Origin: Prevotella sp.
GTDB taxonomy: Bacteria; Bacteroidota; Bacteroidia; Bacteroidales; Bacteroidaceae
Direction: 5' to 3'
DNA length: 41,180 bases
Assembly (NCBI GenBank): GCA_017619755.1
Contig: JAFZRU010000038.1
Coordinates: forward strand, 1-41,180
Shown: one piece after another, positions 7,001 through 14,624 of the stretch
Position numbering within the stretch: position 1 is the first letter of the stretch
Layout of the letters: each line of letters starts with the position of its first letter
Position numbers and translations under genes: made by a program
Notes under the pieces: model-generated
Told to the model about the DNA's origin: nothing
The model's input: the letters and a program-made list of their open reading frames with translations, nothing else
Databases searched by the model: none

Positions 7001-9199
7001 GGTGACATTGACGCTGAGAGGCGTGGTGAAGAGTTGCGATGGCTGGTCCACTATGGGAGCGTCGAGCTGTGCCGTGGCGAAGTTCGAGGCCGTGTTGGTC
7101 TTCCCCGGTGTGGCGTTGACCGCCATTCCCCACTGCTCACCTCCGTCGGTCGTCCTTGCATAGCTCACCCTTTCCATCGCCTCCGGGTATTGCACTTCCG
7201 CGATGACCTTTTTCCCATCGCTAAGGAACACGGCACCCCCGTCCAGGTCGAGTTTGATGGGAGCGTTGGTTGGTTTGAGTTCGTGGCTGTCGAACCATAC
7301 CACTTGGAAGCCTTTTGGCGGCACTACTCCCACCCCACTTGGAATCTTCCATTTTTCGAGGTTGTCCTGCTCGTCGCTGAGGAATAGTCCTTCGAGCTTC
7401 ACTGCTGCATTGGTGGGGTTGTAGATTTCCATCCATCCGTCGAAGTTGAAAGCCGGGCTGATGTACTCGTCCACGTTGGCCGCCATGATTTCGTTGATGA
7501 CGATGTTGTCAGCGGAAGCACCGTCTCTGACGTTCACCGTGACGGCAGCCTTGAGGTTGGTGCCGTCGGTGGTGGTGGCGACAAGGAGGGTGGAGCCCAC
7601 CCCCACGCCGGTGACGACGCCATCCTGGTCGATGGTGGCCACCTTCTCATTCCTTGACTCCCAGGTGACATTCTTGAACAAGGCGTTTTCCGGCGTGATG
7701 TTGGCATGGCACTGTGTTTTCTCCGTCACGATGATGTCGGCCTTGTCGATGGTCGCGGTGATTCCCTTTGCCTGTACGAACTCCCCGCCATATTCCAGTT
7801 TGAAGTTGTCGAAACAGCACCAATTGGAATAATTGTTCATGAAGCATTGCAGTCCTATCTCCAAGTCTTCCTCCGAGTTATCATACTCGAAGATGAGCGA
7901 GTTGTTGTATGCCCCCCTTGAGAATGCCTCCGCTGCCGACACCATGCCGTTGGGGAACCACGGTCCTCCCATCCAGTTAGGCGACCAGCAGTCATTGCTG
8001 TAATCATCGAACGAGAAGGAATAGATGCTTGCAACGGGCTTGGTATCATGGCATCCGAACAACTCGGCGGTGATCTCCTCCGTCCCGTTGTCGAAAGCAT
8101 CGTATGCCACGTAGTTATCTCCTGTGCGGTAGAAAGCCTGCACGGAGACGCGGTATTTACCCAAAGGCATGCCCTTGAGGCTCTGACTGATATAGAAATA
8201 CCCGTTCCAGAACTCGAAGCAACCGTAGTTGCCCGTTTGCGAGGATGCTCCGCTGTAATACTCCCATCCATCGGCGGTGTTGTTGTTGAAATCCGGGTTG
8301 GTCAGGAAGATGTTGGTGACGTCCACCCACTTGGTGTCATCCTCTTTGACGGTGATTTCCACCGACGCGCTGACATTGGAGCCGTCGATGGTGGATGCAG
8401 TGATGACGGCCTTGCCCACCCCGTTGCCATAGACGTCGCCATACTCGTTGACGATGGCCACCTCGGGGTTGCTTGAGGTCCATTTCACCTGCTTCGTCGC
8501 GGCATCCTCCGGCAAAACGGTAGCGCTACAGTAAGCATGTTCACCCACTTTTATTTCCGTCCTGTCAACTGTCAAATCGATGCCAGTTGCGAGCATCAGC
8601 TGTCCGTCATACTCCAGTTTGAAGTTGGTGAAGATGCACCAGTTGGAGGGTTGGTATTCAAAGCACTTGAGTCCGAGATCCATGTATTCCCCGTCAGAGG
8701 AAAACTCGAAGGTGTTTTGATATGCTCCCAAAGCGAATGCAATGGCCGCCGTCTCCATGTTGTTGGGATAGTAGTGCCGGTCATCGGGAGTCCACGCCCC
8801 ACGCACGGGTTCGTCGAAAGAGAAGGAGAAAACACTTTCGACTGGTTTTTGCGTCTCTCCAGCATGAACGAAAGCGGTGATTTCCTCCTTGCCGTTGACG
8901 TAGTCTTGGTAGCATACGTCAAAGTCTGCACAACGATAAAATCCCTGGAAGGTGAGGCGGTAGTTTCCCTTGGGCAGTTTGACGTCCTGGTAGAAATCGA
9001 AAAATCCATACCAGAACTCGAAGCATCCGTAGTTGGCGGTCTGTGAGCCGGCATCGCTGGACCAGAACCAGCCGTAGGATTGGTTGTTTTCGAAATTGGG
9101 GTTGGCGAGGAAGATGTTGGTGACATCCGTCCACTCCGCTTTGGCAGTGACTGCGGAGGCCAGGATGAATGCTGAAAGGAAGAATTTTCTCGGATTCAT
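4076..9199 (-). CDS. Large secreted CotH-kinase / lamin-tail / Ig-like protein with T9SS sorting domain
   Basis: A 1707-residue exported protein. Order of parts (approximate residues): signal peptide 1-21; a carbohydrate-binding-like sandwich plus Big_2-like Ig domain (22-286), repeated once (290-560; compare WTDVTNIFLANPNF with WVDVTNIFLTNPDF); lamin-tail domain (565-680, NIVINEIMAAN); chitobiase-C-like sandwich (690-800, LRYTTDGTLPT); CotH kinase-like domain (805-1120) with its acidic motif FDLDGSFNN (D1066, D1068); a further jelly roll (1225-1390); a second lamin-tail domain (1420-1590); and a C-terminal T9SS sorting domain (from about 1630, VSIFTTDGRMV to the end). CotH of Bacillus phosphorylates spore-coat proteins; the role in Bacteroidetes surface proteins is unknown. 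It starts 36 bases after the GH128-like gene and is probably co-transcribed with it. Confidence 0.88.
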   Translation of the reverse strand: MNPRKFFLSAFILASAVTAKAEWTDVTNIFLANPNFENNQSYGWFWSSDAGSQTANYGCFEFWYGFFDFYQDVKLPKGNYRLTFQGFYRCADFDVCYQDYVNGKEEITAFVHAGETQKPVESVFSFSFDEPVRGAWTPDDRHYYPNNMETAAIAFALGAYQNTFEFSSDGEYMDLGLKCFEYQPSNWCIFTNFKLEYDGQLMLATGIDLTVDRTEIKVGEHAYCSATVLPEDAATKQVKWTSSNPEVAIVNEYGDVYGNGVGKAVITASTIDGSNVSASVEITVKEDDTKWVDVTNIFLTNPDFNNNTADGWEYYSGASSQTGNYGCFEFWNGYFYISQSLKGMPLGKYRVSVQAFYRTGDNYVAYDAFDNGTEEITAELFGCHDTKPVASIYSFSFDDYSNDCWSPNWMGGPWFPNGMVSAAEAFSRGAYNNSLIFEYDNSEEDLEIGLQCFMNNYSNWCCFDNFKLEYGGEFVQAKGITATIDKADIIVTEKTQCHANITPENALFKNVTWESRNEKVATIDQDGVVTGVGVGSTLLVATTTDGTNLKAAVTVNVRDGASADNIVINEIMAANVDEYISPAFNFDGWMEIYNPTNAAVKLEGLFLSDEQDNLEKWKIPSGVGVVPPKGFQVVWFDSHELKPTNAPIKLDLDGGAVFLSDGKKVIAEVQYPEAMERVSYARTTDGGEQWGMAVNATPGKTNTASNFATAQLDAPIVDQPSQLFTTPLSVNVTIPAGTTLRYTTDGTLPTMNNGQTSTTGQFSVRDTKSYRFRLFADDMLPSRVTTRAYIFSGMDYYLPVVAVVSDPRFLYDDSIGVYVRGKNGRPGNGQSGKCNWNMDWDRPVNFSYLDAQGEMVLNQDVNLEMCGGWSRAWNPHAFKLKGNKELGGSKNLDYQFFVDKPYIRNRTLQVRNGGNDNVCRFKDPALQYIMQSSGIDIDVQSYQPVHEFINGEYIGVLNVREPNNKHYVYANYGWDEDEIDQFEMSPDSGYVQKCGTEESFLELVDQLSANAANSEVYEEIKRMLDIDEYCYYMAAQFYLSNWDWPQNNVKGFKYRDGGKYRFVCFDLDGSFNNGNDPFQGFMNKEWYTFDQLYPVSLGRISGPIKFVTLFRNLLDNDNFKRKFIDTYCIMGGSVFEANRAISIINQLADRVNPAMRLEGRSVDNTANNLRNNLRSRNESAINAMRNNWLFDLSGTKAQRVSLQSDTEGADILLNDIQLPTGKFNGLLFQPVTLVAQAPAGYVFQGWADGGGTEKVLLARGSVWKYYDQGSLDNANWTSPTYNESGWKSGNAPLGYEKNDIATTLDYGNDKNNKRPTAYFRTSLRFEKTPKAGDKINLDFTIDDGLIVYVNGKEAGRYNMPSGTVRYNTFASTYAPNNPDNGNIELDPTLFHSGDNTIAVEVHNNSATSTDLYWDAAITTTVMDNITNFYSTEARIPLPEGNVNLTACYREMTEAEKNEAGFHPVCVNEVSASNNVYVNEYAKKNDWVELCNNTDEDIDIEGMYLTDNLDNKTKYVIAKEGTMVNTVIPAHGHLVIWCDKLQTTNKAIHASFKLAGEGGVVALTAADKSWTDVLQYGAHDGNSTVGRYPDGAQSVYLMNMPTIEKTNRLSSYAVSVPQNEEVGIKTPFITAANGLRIYYTAQTVNVKAEDAQWARVSIFTTDGRMVDSQTAHFNHGVARIDVSHLPQGLYIARAEDDQESKVACKFAR

Positions 9200-9235
9200 T
9201 TTTGTTGTCTATGGATTGCTTGTAAATACCTAAGC

Positions 9236-12200
9236 TTATTTTCTCACCACCTTGCGGGCCTTGTCGCCCTTCACTTCGATAAGCACGCCGTTAGCCTTGC
9301 CGGCCGGTGCTCCGCCGATGGTGTAGGTGCGCGTCGGTGCATTGGTGTCCGTGGTGGTCTGCCTGATGGCGGTTGGGTCTTCGAGCGGCATGGTGAGACC
9401 CTCCCACGAGTCGAGTTCGTCCATGCCGTCGAGGGTGTAGATGATGGCCGAGTAACTGTCCATCCTTGGCCTGTCGTCGCCCACCTTGAGCCATTTGCCG
9501 TCAGTGAGGACGAAAGAGCCTTTGGGTGCCCTGGCCGCCGTTTGGAAGAATCCTCGCAAGTTGTTCTGCGTGGTGTAATCGATGGGGTTGGCGACTTGTT
9601 CGCCATATTCGTAGAACACGAGGTTATCGGCCTCGGCGATATAGATGACAGGCTGTCCCGCCTCCACGACGTCCACCTGCCTGATGGCCACCTTGTCGTG
9701 TCCGGGCAGTATTCCGGCGATGACATAGCACTTGGCATCCTCCGGTGCCCTGTAGGCGAATGGCAGGCAGATGGTTTTCCACACCCCCCTTTCCGTGGCA
9801 TGCTTGTGCAGGGGATGGAACCTGAGCATGAAGTCCGTGGCGCACCACCATCCCTCACGCCTGTCGCCGTTGTTGCCGGCCTCGCCGAAGGCATGCCAGG
9901 CATTGTCCACCGCCCCTTGCTTGGAACTTTCAAATCCGATGGTGACCTTTCCGCCCTCTTCCACATAGAGCGGGGTGGTGGTGAGCGTCTGCCAGATGCC
10001 ACCCACCGTCGGCAGGTCGAAATAGTCGTATTGCAGCGTCGGGGTGACGGCGGTGTCACCGTTGCAGACGAGATATCCGTGTTGGTCGCTGATGCAGTAG
10101 TGCTGCGTGGTGGCCTTGCACTCCAAGAGGTACAACCCCTCGGGGAGGTTTTCCAACTCCTGCCTGACGGCCATGGTCTGCGCCTTTCCCTGTGCCGCGC
10201 TCACGTTGCTCCACCATGCGTTCCAACAGGTCTTTCCACCCACGGTGTTGAGGCGCTGGTCTCCGCCCTTGTAGGTGCCGGCCTTCACCTCCCATCCGTT
10301 GGTCGAGGCGAAGTTGGGTTGGACGGGCTGTGTGGCAGCCTTGTCGGTGGGGAAGAAGCGTTCCAGGGCCTCCTGCAACTGCTTCCTTGCCGCCACCACC
10401 TCCTCTGCGGTGGTGCATTTCCCGGCGTTGTCGAGGGCCGCTTCAAGCGCCTCCTTACCGTCAAAGGCCATGTCCTTGACGGAGGCGGCGACGGACTTCA
10501 AGGAGTCGATGGTCTGGAGGTCTTCGAGTGCTTCCGTCATGCAGTCGATGGCGTCGAGAGCGGCGTATAGCGCATTGTCGTCGTTGGAGCTGATGGCGTT
10601 CATCTTGGCCTCGATGTCGTCGTTGAGCAACGGTGCGTCAGTGTTGGCGGCGCGCATGGCGGCGGCGGCGAGTTTGGCCTTCTCCACACCGTCGGCCACG
10701 GCCTCCTCGCGTGTGGCGAAGAGCGGGCGTATCTCTATCTTGTCAAGCTGTCCGTTGGCGTTGAGCCATCGCAGTGCGAGAAGCGCCTTGTCGTAGTTGC
10801 CGCTGTTGAACGTGAACGACTGCTTCCTCCACTCGGTGGTGGTGGCGAGCCTTGCCACGGTTGCCGTCTCCGCGACACCGTCCTCCGAGAGGCTCAGCCT
10901 GAGATAGCTTCCAGCGTTTCGCGAAGCCATGGAGAAGACATATTCCCGGTTGGGTTGCAGCGTGAAGACCTTCTTGAGCGATGCAACGTGGTCCATACCC
11001 CCCGAGCCGTATGCCTGGAGGTATGCCCCACCGTTGTAACCACCCTTTTTCACCACTTGGAAATACGGCATATCGATGGGGTTGCCGTTTCCTGACGTCC
11101 AGTCATACATGCCCATGTCGAACTCCCCGTTGACGACGATGTTCCCCCCAGCGAAGAGTCGTTGCCCCGTTTCAGCAATGACGGCGTCGCCCGCCTGAAG
11201 GTCGTCGTTGGTGTAGTACTCCACCCCTTCGAGGTCGATGATGTGCACCCTGTATGCCGCCCCTTCGGGCGCATTTTCGTCGGTGTAGGTGTAGTTGGCT
11301 GCCATCTCCTTCTGCTCGATGACGGCGATGGTCTCCCACTGTCCTCCCCTTGGTTTGCGCTGCACCTCCATCAGCTGGTTGTACTCGCCGTTGAGGTCCC
11401 TCCAGGTGACGATGCATTTTCCGTTGTCATTAGTGACCTTGAAATTGGCAGGGCCGTACTGCCTCGGGTGAGTGGGTATGAACTCATATTTGCCATTGTA
11501 TCCCAGGCCGGTGTTCATGCCGGCATAGTATTCGCCCGCCGGTGTGAGTTTTCCGTCGCGGTAGATTTTGGAGCAGTTGGCCTCGCTGTTCCAGTAATAG
11601 TAACGCTCGATGTAGTCCCATGAGTTGAGTTTGGTGCAAATGCTCTGCACGGCGGTCTTGTTCTGTTGGAGTTGGCTTTCCGTGGGGTTGTCCCTGTAGG
11701 TTCCCGTTGCCACTCCGAAGATGCCGTTGTTGTTCCATGAGGCCCCCCACACCCATTCGGAGATCCAAATGGGTCTTTTGTAGGTGTCCACCCAACTCCC
11801 CTTGATGTTGTTGAAGCTGCCCTCCGGCCAATAGCAGTGCAGGTCGATGATGTCGCACCTCCAACCCCTGGCGTCGATGGAGTCCATGAAAGCCCTGAGG
11901 TGGTTGAGGCTGCCGTCGTGCGACGATGGCGAGCAGAGCCTCATGCCCGTGGCCATGAGGTTTTCCCAGTTGTTGAGTATTTCGTCCACGCTCTGCGGGT
12001 GGTCGTCGGCAGAGTTTCCCGGCTCGTTGTTGGTTTTCATGTGAGGCGAGTAGGTGACGCTTCCACAAGCGCTTGCCGACGGCCAGTCCTCGTAGATGTG
12101 GTGAGGCACACATTCCGTGTCGATGCCCCTGTCCTCCCCCAGTCCGAAGGAGTAGCACGAGGTGACGTTGAGCTTCGAGCAGGGGTCCTGCCTGGTGTCG

Positions 12201-12853
12201 TTGGCAATGCCCGACTTGCTGGTGTCGTTCCACTTGAAGATGCGGTAGGATGAGATTCTCCCCGCCAGGATGTCAGGGAGTTCGGCCATCTCGATGTCCT
12301 GAGTGGCTGCGATGAAGCACCTGCTGTACCCCCTACCCCTTGGCAGCGTGGAGAAGGTGACCATGTAACCCCTCTTGAGTTTGAAGCTTTGAATACGGTT
12401 GTTGAGTTTGGCGTCGGAGAGCGTGTTCATGAATCCTCCGCTGTTTTCCAGCCCGAAGTCGCTGACGGCCACCCCCTCGAAGTTTTTCCCGGAGAAGACG
12501 GTGAGCGGCTTGATGTTGGCGGGATAAGGCATGATGATGCACCCCCTGTTGTATATCTTCACCTGGCAGTTGGTGTTGCTGGTCGCCCTCTCCCCGTTGA
12601 TTTTCACGTGGGAGAGCAACGAGAGCGCCTTGGAAGGCTTCACGGCGTCGAGAATGAGCACGGCGTGCTCGGTGTTGACGATGTCCACCACGCCGTTGTC
12701 TCCGAACGGAGCGGGTGAGGTGATGACATAGTCCACGTCGTCGGTCAAGGTGACGGTGTTGTTCACTTGCACCACCCTTTTCGTGGTGTTGGCCGCGGTC
12801 AGCATGGCAAAGCAAAGGCATGCGAGCAGCAAGGTGAAGTATAGTCTTTTCAT
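9236..12853 (-). CDS. Secreted GH128-like glycoside hydrolase with CBM-like and T9SS-type C-terminal regions
   Basis: 1205 residues from MKRLYFTLLLACLCF, a good signal peptide; I chose this start because the 69 open codons upstream have no signal character. The catalytic region (about 200-400) matches the Asl1-like hydrolase core of GH128: likely acid/base E277 in NNEPG and nucleophile E366 in WISEW, with DIIDLHCYW between. GH128 enzymes cleave beta-1,3-glucans; the substrate here is inferred from the family only. Then come an Fn3-like strand region, a CBM4/9-like sandwich (about 615-755, GGNIVVNGEFD), a helical FIVAR-like stretch (about 760-880), another sandwich, a module with GVWKTICLPF, and a short C-terminal module ending in KVVRK that resembles sorting domains. 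It is the first gene of a two-gene unit with the CotH protein. Confidence 0.82.
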   Translation of the reverse strand: MKRLYFTLLLACLCFAMLTAANTTKRVVQVNNTVTLTDDVDYVITSPAPFGDNGVVDIVNTEHAVLILDAVKPSKALSLLSHVKINGERATSNTNCQVKIYNRGCIIMPYPANIKPLTVFSGKNFEGVAVSDFGLENSGGFMNTLSDAKLNNRIQSFKLKRGYMVTFSTLPRGRGYSRCFIAATQDIEMAELPDILAGRISSYRIFKWNDTSKSGIANDTRQDPCSKLNVTSCYSFGLGEDRGIDTECVPHHIYEDWPSASACGSVTYSPHMKTNNEPGNSADDHPQSVDEILNNWENLMATGMRLCSPSSHDGSLNHLRAFMDSIDARGWRCDIIDLHCYWPEGSFNNIKGSWVDTYKRPIWISEWVWGASWNNNGIFGVATGTYRDNPTESQLQQNKTAVQSICTKLNSWDYIERYYYWNSEANCSKIYRDGKLTPAGEYYAGMNTGLGYNGKYEFIPTHPRQYGPANFKVTNDNGKCIVTWRDLNGEYNQLMEVQRKPRGGQWETIAVIEQKEMAANYTYTDENAPEGAAYRVHIIDLEGVEYYTNDDLQAGDAVIAETGQRLFAGGNIVVNGEFDMGMYDWTSGNGNPIDMPYFQVVKKGGYNGGAYLQAYGSGGMDHVASLKKVFTLQPNREYVFSMASRNAGSYLRLSLSEDGVAETATVARLATTTEWRKQSFTFNSGNYDKALLALRWLNANGQLDKIEIRPLFATREEAVADGVEKAKLAAAAMRAANTDAPLLNDDIEAKMNAISSNDDNALYAALDAIDCMTEALEDLQTIDSLKSVAASVKDMAFDGKEALEAALDNAGKCTTAEEVVAARKQLQEALERFFPTDKAATQPVQPNFASTNGWEVKAGTYKGGDQRLNTVGGKTCWNAWWSNVSAAQGKAQTMAVRQELENLPEGLYLLECKATTQHYCISDQHGYLVCNGDTAVTPTLQYDYFDLPTVGGIWQTLTTTPLYVEEGGKVTIGFESSKQGAVDNAWHAFGEAGNNGDRREGWWCATDFMLRFHPLHKHATERGVWKTICLPFAYRAPEDAKCYVIAGILPGHDKVAIRQVDVVEAGQPVIYIAEADNLVFYEYGEQVANPIDYTTQNNLRGFFQTAARAPKGSFVLTDGKWLKVGDDRPRMDSYSAIIYTLDGMDELDSWEGLTMPLEDPTAIRQTTTDTNAPTRTYTIGGAPAGKANGVLIEVKGDKARKVVRK

Positions 12854-12952
12854 GATGATGATGGTTTTGTTTTCTTTTGATGAGTTAGGCTGATAAGCCC
12901 CGCTGGATGGATGGAGAGGTGTGAGAATCCATGCAGGCAGGCTTTGGCGTGG

Positions 12953-12960
12953 CAAATATA
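12953..12960 (-). promoter_or_regulatory. -7 element upstream of the GH128-like gene (TATATTTG)
   Basis: TATATTTG on the minus strand lies 99 bases before the ATG at 12853, giving a leader of about 90 bases. No good -33 match is present. Between 12961 and 13280 there is no gene. Confidence 0.5.
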
Positions 12961-13059
12961 CGCAAAAAAGTTGAGATACAGCTTTTTTTCGCGGTGATTT
13001 TTCATTTTTCTCGCGAAATGGCAAGGGGGGATGGCAATGATGGTTGCTGTAATACAGCA

Positions 13060-13270
13060 ACAGACGGAACAGGGGAAAGAGGGAGGGGGCGAAGGAGGGG
13101 GGCGAAAGGAGGGGGGCGAAGGGGGGGCTGAGGGAGGAGCTGCGGCAAAACCGCAGCCTACGGAGAAGCGAGGGGAGGGAGGGGCGAAGGGAGCGGGCGA
13201 AGGGGGCGAGCGAATGGAGGGGCGAAAGGAGCGGGCGAAGGGAGAGGCAAAAGGGGCAAGGCTGGGCTTA
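13060..13270 (+). other. Polypurine, G-run-rich tract (C-rich, G-poor in the tolC transcript)
   Basis: About 200 bases on the plus strand are almost all purine, with repeated G runs of 4 to 7 separated by CGAA or CGAAAGGA. The minus-strand transcript leaving tolC (stop at 13281) would be long, C-rich and G-poor, the composition of Rho loading sites. A perfect hairpin interrupts it (GCTGCGG 13139-13145, CCGCAGC 13151-13157). The plus strand has clear G-quadruplex potential. I see no coding function. Confidence 0.7.
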
Positions 13271-13280
13271 ATAGAGGGGC

Positions 13281-14624
13281 TTAATAGGTGCGCCTACCGG
13301 TGGCGATGAGATAGCGGGTTTTGGCTTGGAGGTACTCGCTGAGGGCGGTGTTTTTCTGCACGAGGGCTTGCTGCTGCTGCCGCTGCGCATCAAGGAGCGA
13401 TGTCATGGTGCTCATCCCCTGCTTGTAGTTCTCCCGGGAAATGCGCAGGTTCTCCTCTGCCCTGACGATGCTCTTCTCCGCTATCTGCACCTGCTTGTAT
13501 GTGCTTTCGAGGTTGTCGTATGCGTCCTGAATCTGGAGTGTCATCGTCTCTCGGTTGTCCTGCCTCATGTCGATGGCCTTCTGCATCTCTATCTCTTTGC
13601 GCTTGTATTCGTGTTTCTCGCTCCAGAAGTAACTCAGGGGCATCTGCACGCCGACGAAGGCGATGGCCCGCGGCTCCCAGCCGTTAAGCACCTTGGAATA
13701 TCCATACCTTCCCCCCACGGCGACGATGGGCAGCATGTTGGCCTTGGCGATTTTCTTCTCCAAGGCGGCCTTCTCCACCCAGATGTCGAGGAGCTGCGTC
13801 TCCGTGCGCCCCTCCATGGCCCTGTGGCTGTCCACCCTGAGCTGCTGCGGGTCGATGACCTCCGTGTTGAGTGTAGTGTCCACGTCGATGTCCTCGTCGG
13901 CCATTCCCATGAACTTGGCGAGCGCCCTTCTCAGCAGTCTGCAGTCGTTGTTTGCCCTGATGCGCAGGGCGGAGAGTTGGTCGAGCATGAGCTCCACGCT
14001 AAGCACGTCGTTTTTGTTGACGATGCCGTTGTCGTAATAGTTGAACGCGTCCTGGTGGATGAAATTCAACTCCTTCTCCATGGCGTCGAGCGACTTGTCG
14101 GTTTCGTGCAACTCCCAAATCTTGTAATACAGGAACTCCGTTCCCATGACAATCTGGTCGTCGGTCACCTCGCTCATCATGTTACGCGCATTTACCTGCA
14201 GGTCGGCCAGTTTGTTGAAATTGGTGAGCCTCCCGCCGGTATAAACAGGCTCAATGAACGTAAGCCCTGCGCTTGACGCCTTTTTGACGAAACTAAGGGT
14301 GAAGTCGCCCACGGTGAAGTCAGATTCCATCTCCGCATTAAAATTATCTATAGTCTCCTTGTCAAAAATCTGGTAGTTGATGAGACTTTTGCTGGCCTCG
14401 AAATGGGTGAAGGAGGCGCTGACCATGGGGTAGTATTTCGAGTGAATGAATTTTTTCTGCTCCTTTGCCATGAGGATATCGTTCTGTGCGTTCTTCGCCC
14501 AGATGTTACCCTTTCTTGCCGCCTCGATACATTCTTCGATGGTCATGATTTTCTGTGCTCCGGCATGGAGGGAGACAAAGGAGAGTCCTGCGGCAAGCAG
14601 CAAAATATTCAGACTATTCTTCAT
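13281..14624 (-). CDS. TolC-family outer-membrane efflux protein
   Basis: 447 residues: signal peptide (cleavage near HAGA-QK), then two related halves of long helices typical of the TolC/OEP family, with the characteristic late stretch of repeated coiled-coil motifs (RAEENLRISRENYKQGMSTM, then LLDAQRQQQQAL). It forms the outer-membrane channel for the RND pump encoded just upstream. Its ATG overlaps the end of the RND gene by 11 bases, so the two are translationally coupled. It is the last gene of the hlyD-RND-tolC operon and is followed by the polypurine tract. The family is certain; the exported compound is not known. Confidence 0.93.
   Translation of the reverse strand: MKNSLNILLLAAGLSFVSLHAGAQKIMTIEECIEAARKGNIWAKNAQNDILMAKEQKKFIHSKYYPMVSASFTHFEASKSLINYQIFDKETIDNFNAEMESDFTVGDFTLSFVKKASSAGLTFIEPVYTGGRLTNFNKLADLQVNARNMMSEVTDDQIVMGTEFLYYKIWELHETDKSLDAMEKELNFIHQDAFNYYDNGIVNKNDVLSVELMLDQLSALRIRANNDCRLLRRALAKFMGMADEDIDVDTTLNTEVIDPQQLRVDSHRAMEGRTETQLLDIWVEKAALEKKIAKANMLPIVAVGGRYGYSKVLNGWEPRAIAFVGVQMPLSYFWSEKHEYKRKEIEMQKAIDMRQDNRETMTLQIQDAYDNLESTYKQVQIAEKSIVRAEENLRISRENYKQGMSTMTSLLDAQRQQQQALVQKNTALSEYLQAKTRYLIATGRRTY

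Noticed and set aside
12854-13060. N-terminal extension of the GH128-like protein by 69 residues
   Set aside because: The signal peptide begins at the internal Met (12853), and the -7 element at 12953-12960 lies inside the extension.
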